NCBI GenBank assembly: GCA_026982035.1
Contig: JALSHW010000008.1
Coordinates: forward strand, 1-6,868
Source: Phycisphaerales bacterium
GTDB lineage: Bacteria; Planctomycetota; Phycisphaerae; Phycisphaerales; UBA1924
Direction of reading: 5' to 3'
DNA length: 6,868 nucleotides
Numbering within the stretch: position 1 is the first letter of the stretch; each line of letters begins with the position of its first letter. Both the position numbers and the translations under genes were made by a program. Below are positions 5,581-6,868 of this stretch, piece after piece. Below the pieces are notes generated by a model, which was not told the origin of the DNA, made no database searches, and saw only the letters and a program-made list of their open reading frames with translations.

Positions 5581-5630
5581 ATGTGTAAAAGTGTCAGCTT
5601 GTACAAGAACGAGTCGATATGTTTACACAT
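5581..5630. promoter_or_regulatory. Spaced inverted repeat with inner palindrome, likely AbiEi operator 2
   Basis: ATGTGTAAA (5581-5589) and TTTACACAT (5622-5630) form a perfect 9-bp inverted repeat 32 bases apart. The right arm runs into the proposed abiEi start codon. Between them lies a perfect 10-bp palindrome CTTGTACAAG (5598-5607). Both fit autoregulation by the downstream AbiEi protein. If transcribed, the outer arms could also pair and mask the start codon. Confidence 0.5.
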
Positions 5631-6234
5631 GGCTTCACATGACCCAGCCCAGACCGCCCTCGATATGGCCCATCGCCAAGGCATGATTCGCCTCCGTGAT
5701 GCAATGGAGCTGGGGATTCATCCCGAGGTGCTTCGTCGGCTCACAGACCAAGGAAAACTCATCAAGATCGCCCGAGGCACCTACGCCCTTGTATCAGCAG
5801 ATATCTCGACGCATCATGATCTTGCGATTGCATCAGCACGGGTGCCCAGCGGAACAGTGTGTCTGCTCTCGGCGCTGTCATATCACGAGATCGGGACGCA
5901 GTTGCCTCATGAAGTCTGGATGATGATTGATCGTCGATCTCACAAACCAAGGATTGATCAGCCTGCGATGCACTTTGTTCTGGCGTCTGGGCCTGCACTT
6001 ACGCTGGGGATCGAAGAAGTCGAGGTTGATGGCGTAGAGGTACGGATCTTCGATCCCGCCAAAACAGTGGTGGATTGTTTCCGGTACCGTCGGCACATCG
6101 GGCTTGAGGTTGCCATCGAGGCACTGCGTGAAACCCTCAAGCATCGCCGGGCAACACCGAGCCAGATTGATGAGTACGCCCGGCAGTGTCGTGTTGCCTC
6201 GGTGATCCGGCCATACCTTGAGGCCATGGCATGA
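5629..6234 (+). CDS. abiEi: AbiEi-family antitoxin / transcriptional repressor of a type IV toxin-antitoxin system
   Basis: This 201-residue protein matches the AbiEi family, which represses its own operon and neutralises the AbiEii toxin without direct binding. The N-terminal winged helix-turn-helix covers about residues 7-55, with the typical ending LRRLTDQGKLIKIARGTYAL. A C-terminal domain follows, with the family motif FDPAKTVVDCFRYRRHIGL (141-159) and EALRETL (164-170). I chose the ATG at 5629 because the domain begins right there and the upstream in-frame codons (from ATG 5572) include ATA, TTA and two TGT codons and overlap the operator-like repeats. The ATG at 5572, preceded closely by GAGGG, remains possible and would give 220 residues. 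The stop codon overlaps the start of abiEii in ATGA, so the two are translationally coupled. Confidence 0.88.
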   Translation: MASHDPAQTALDMAHRQGMIRLRDAMELGIHPEVLRRLTDQGKLIKIARGTYALVSADISTHHDLAIASARVPSGTVCLLSALSYHEIGTQLPHEVWMMIDRRSHKPRIDQPAMHFVLASGPALTLGIEEVEVDGVEVRIFDPAKTVVDCFRYRRHIGLEVAIEALRETLKHRRATPSQIDEYARQCRVASVIRPYLEAMA

Positions 6235-6868
6235 GCACGCAATGCAATCCACACAGTGACGGGCTTGCCCATTCCATCAAACAACGGCTCCTGAACTATG
6301 CTCGTCAACGGGACGAGGTCTTCAATATGGTCTTGATACGGTTTGCCGTCGAACGCTTGCTGTATCGTTTGACGCAGAGTCCGCACGCTGATCAGTTTGT
6401 GCTCAAAGGGGCAATGTTGTTCGCATCCTGGGCGGACAAGCCACATCGCTCTACGCAAGATGTTGATCTGCTTGGTTTTGGTGATCCCTCGATGGATCGT
6501 CTCATGGCTATTTTTTGCGAGGTTTGTGTCACCAATGTTGAGCCGGACGGGTTGGTGTTTGATTCCGAGTCTGTCCGTGTTGAACCGATCCGAGAGGACG
6601 CGGTTTATGACGGGCATCGTGTACAAATGACAGCGTTCTTGGGGAATGCCCGCATACCGATCCAGGTTGATGTTGGCTTTGGTGATGCCATCACGCCCGG
6701 CCCGTGTGATATGGTCTTCGGCCCAATACTCGATCTGCCCGCTCCCCAACTGCGTGCCTATCCACCCGAGACGGTGATTGCTGAGAAACTCGATGCCATC
6801 GTTGTGCGTGGTATGGCCAATAGCCGAATGAAGGATTACTACGATGGCATCGAGTTTCTCAGCAATCA
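6231..6868 (+). CDS. abiEii: AbiEii-family nucleotidyltransferase toxin, 3' end missing
   Basis: The frame starts at ATG 6231, overlapping the abiEi stop, with GAGG (6220-6223) seven bases upstream, and stays open for 212 codons to the window end. Family members are usually near 300 residues, so the end is missing. Motifs are those of the AbiEii/DUF1814 nucleotidyltransferases: LKGAMLF (58-64), the metal-binding pair D77 and D79 in RSTQDVDLLGFG, a third Asp in IQVDVGFGD (D147), and EKLDAI followed by SRMKDYYD (198-205). AbiEii-like toxins transfer nucleotides to RNA targets such as tRNA acceptor ends and cause growth arrest; this gives abortive phage defence. The last seven residues, after D205, depart from the family pattern and come from a fold-back sequence (see findings), so they should not be trusted. 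Confidence 0.9.
   Translation, partial: MSTQCNPHSDGLAHSIKQRLLNYARQRDEVFNMVLIRFAVERLLYRLTQSPHADQFVLKGAMLFASWADKPHRSTQDVDLLGFGDPSMDRLMAIFCEVCVTNVEPDGLVFDSESVRVEPIREDAVYDGHRVQMTAFLGNARIPIQVDVGFGDAITPGPCDMVFGPILDLPAPQLRAYPPETVIAEKLDAIVVRGMANSRMKDYYDGIEFLSN
6775..6868. repeat. Perfect 28-bp inverted repeat at the window end (likely assembly fold-back)
   Basis: Bases 6841-6868 are the exact reverse complement of 6775-6802, with 38 bases between and the arm still running at the last base. A perfect palindrome within a conserved coding region, exactly at the end, is typical of a chimeric or folded-back contig end. Confidence 0.9.

Noticed and set aside
5958..6749. Minus-strand open frame of 263 codons
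   Set aside because: It is antisense to abiEi and abiEii, which have clear family motifs and a coupled ATGA junction.

Overview
The window holds a compact bacterial defence locus with two systems side by side: a type II-C CRISPR-Cas system and the start of an AbiE-type toxin-antitoxin operon. The coding sequences are moderately GC-rich with mainly G/C-ending codons. I cannot name the species; the protein style would suit an environmental or uncultured bacterium (Planctomycetota is one guess), but nothing here proves it. Both window edges look like assembly breaks: the left edge lies inside a CRISPR array and the right edge ends in a perfect fold-back.

Layout. Positions 1-173 are the end of a CRISPR array (36-nt repeats, 30-nt spacers, about 66-nt period). 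On the minus strand, reading right to left, come cas9 (4677-1549), cas1 (1506-559) and cas2 (555-223), a tight three-gene operon with no cas4 or csn2, which defines subtype II-C. Just upstream of cas9 on the same strand is a tRNA-Ile(GAU)-like gene (4810-4739). The region 4811-5243 is a regulatory hub. It contains a plus-strand terminator, a good plus-strand promoter, one solitary degenerate CRISPR repeat, and a tracrRNA gene with its own promoter, anti-repeat, two small hairpins and a terminator (5120-5243). From 5244 to 5628 there is no convincing protein gene, only a minus-strand terminator, a tRNA-3'-end-like scar and a cluster of symmetric operator-like sequences. Then come abiEi (antitoxin/repressor) and abiEii (nucleotidyltransferase toxin, cut off by the window end).

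How it works together. Anti-repeat complementarity fixes the coding strand of the array as plus, so crRNA and tracrRNA are read rightward and the cas operon leftward; the array converges on cas2. Each repeat appears to carry a promoter (TTGCTT-N16-TACACT), as known for some II-C systems. Cas1-Cas2 acquire spacers, and Cas9 loaded with crRNA:tracrRNA cuts targets; all Cas9 and Cas1 catalytic residues are present.

The most interesting observation is the solitary degenerate repeat between cas9 and the tracrRNA. It lies in the same transcript direction as the tracrRNA and downstream of a TTGACA-N16-TACACT promoter. The 11 nt just before it (the guide position) match, with one mismatch, the complement of a site at that promoter's -35 element, between cas9/tRNA and tracrRNA. 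This resembles in logic the long-form tracrRNA of Streptococcus pyogenes, a natural single guide that represses cas9. It is a hypothesis to be tested.
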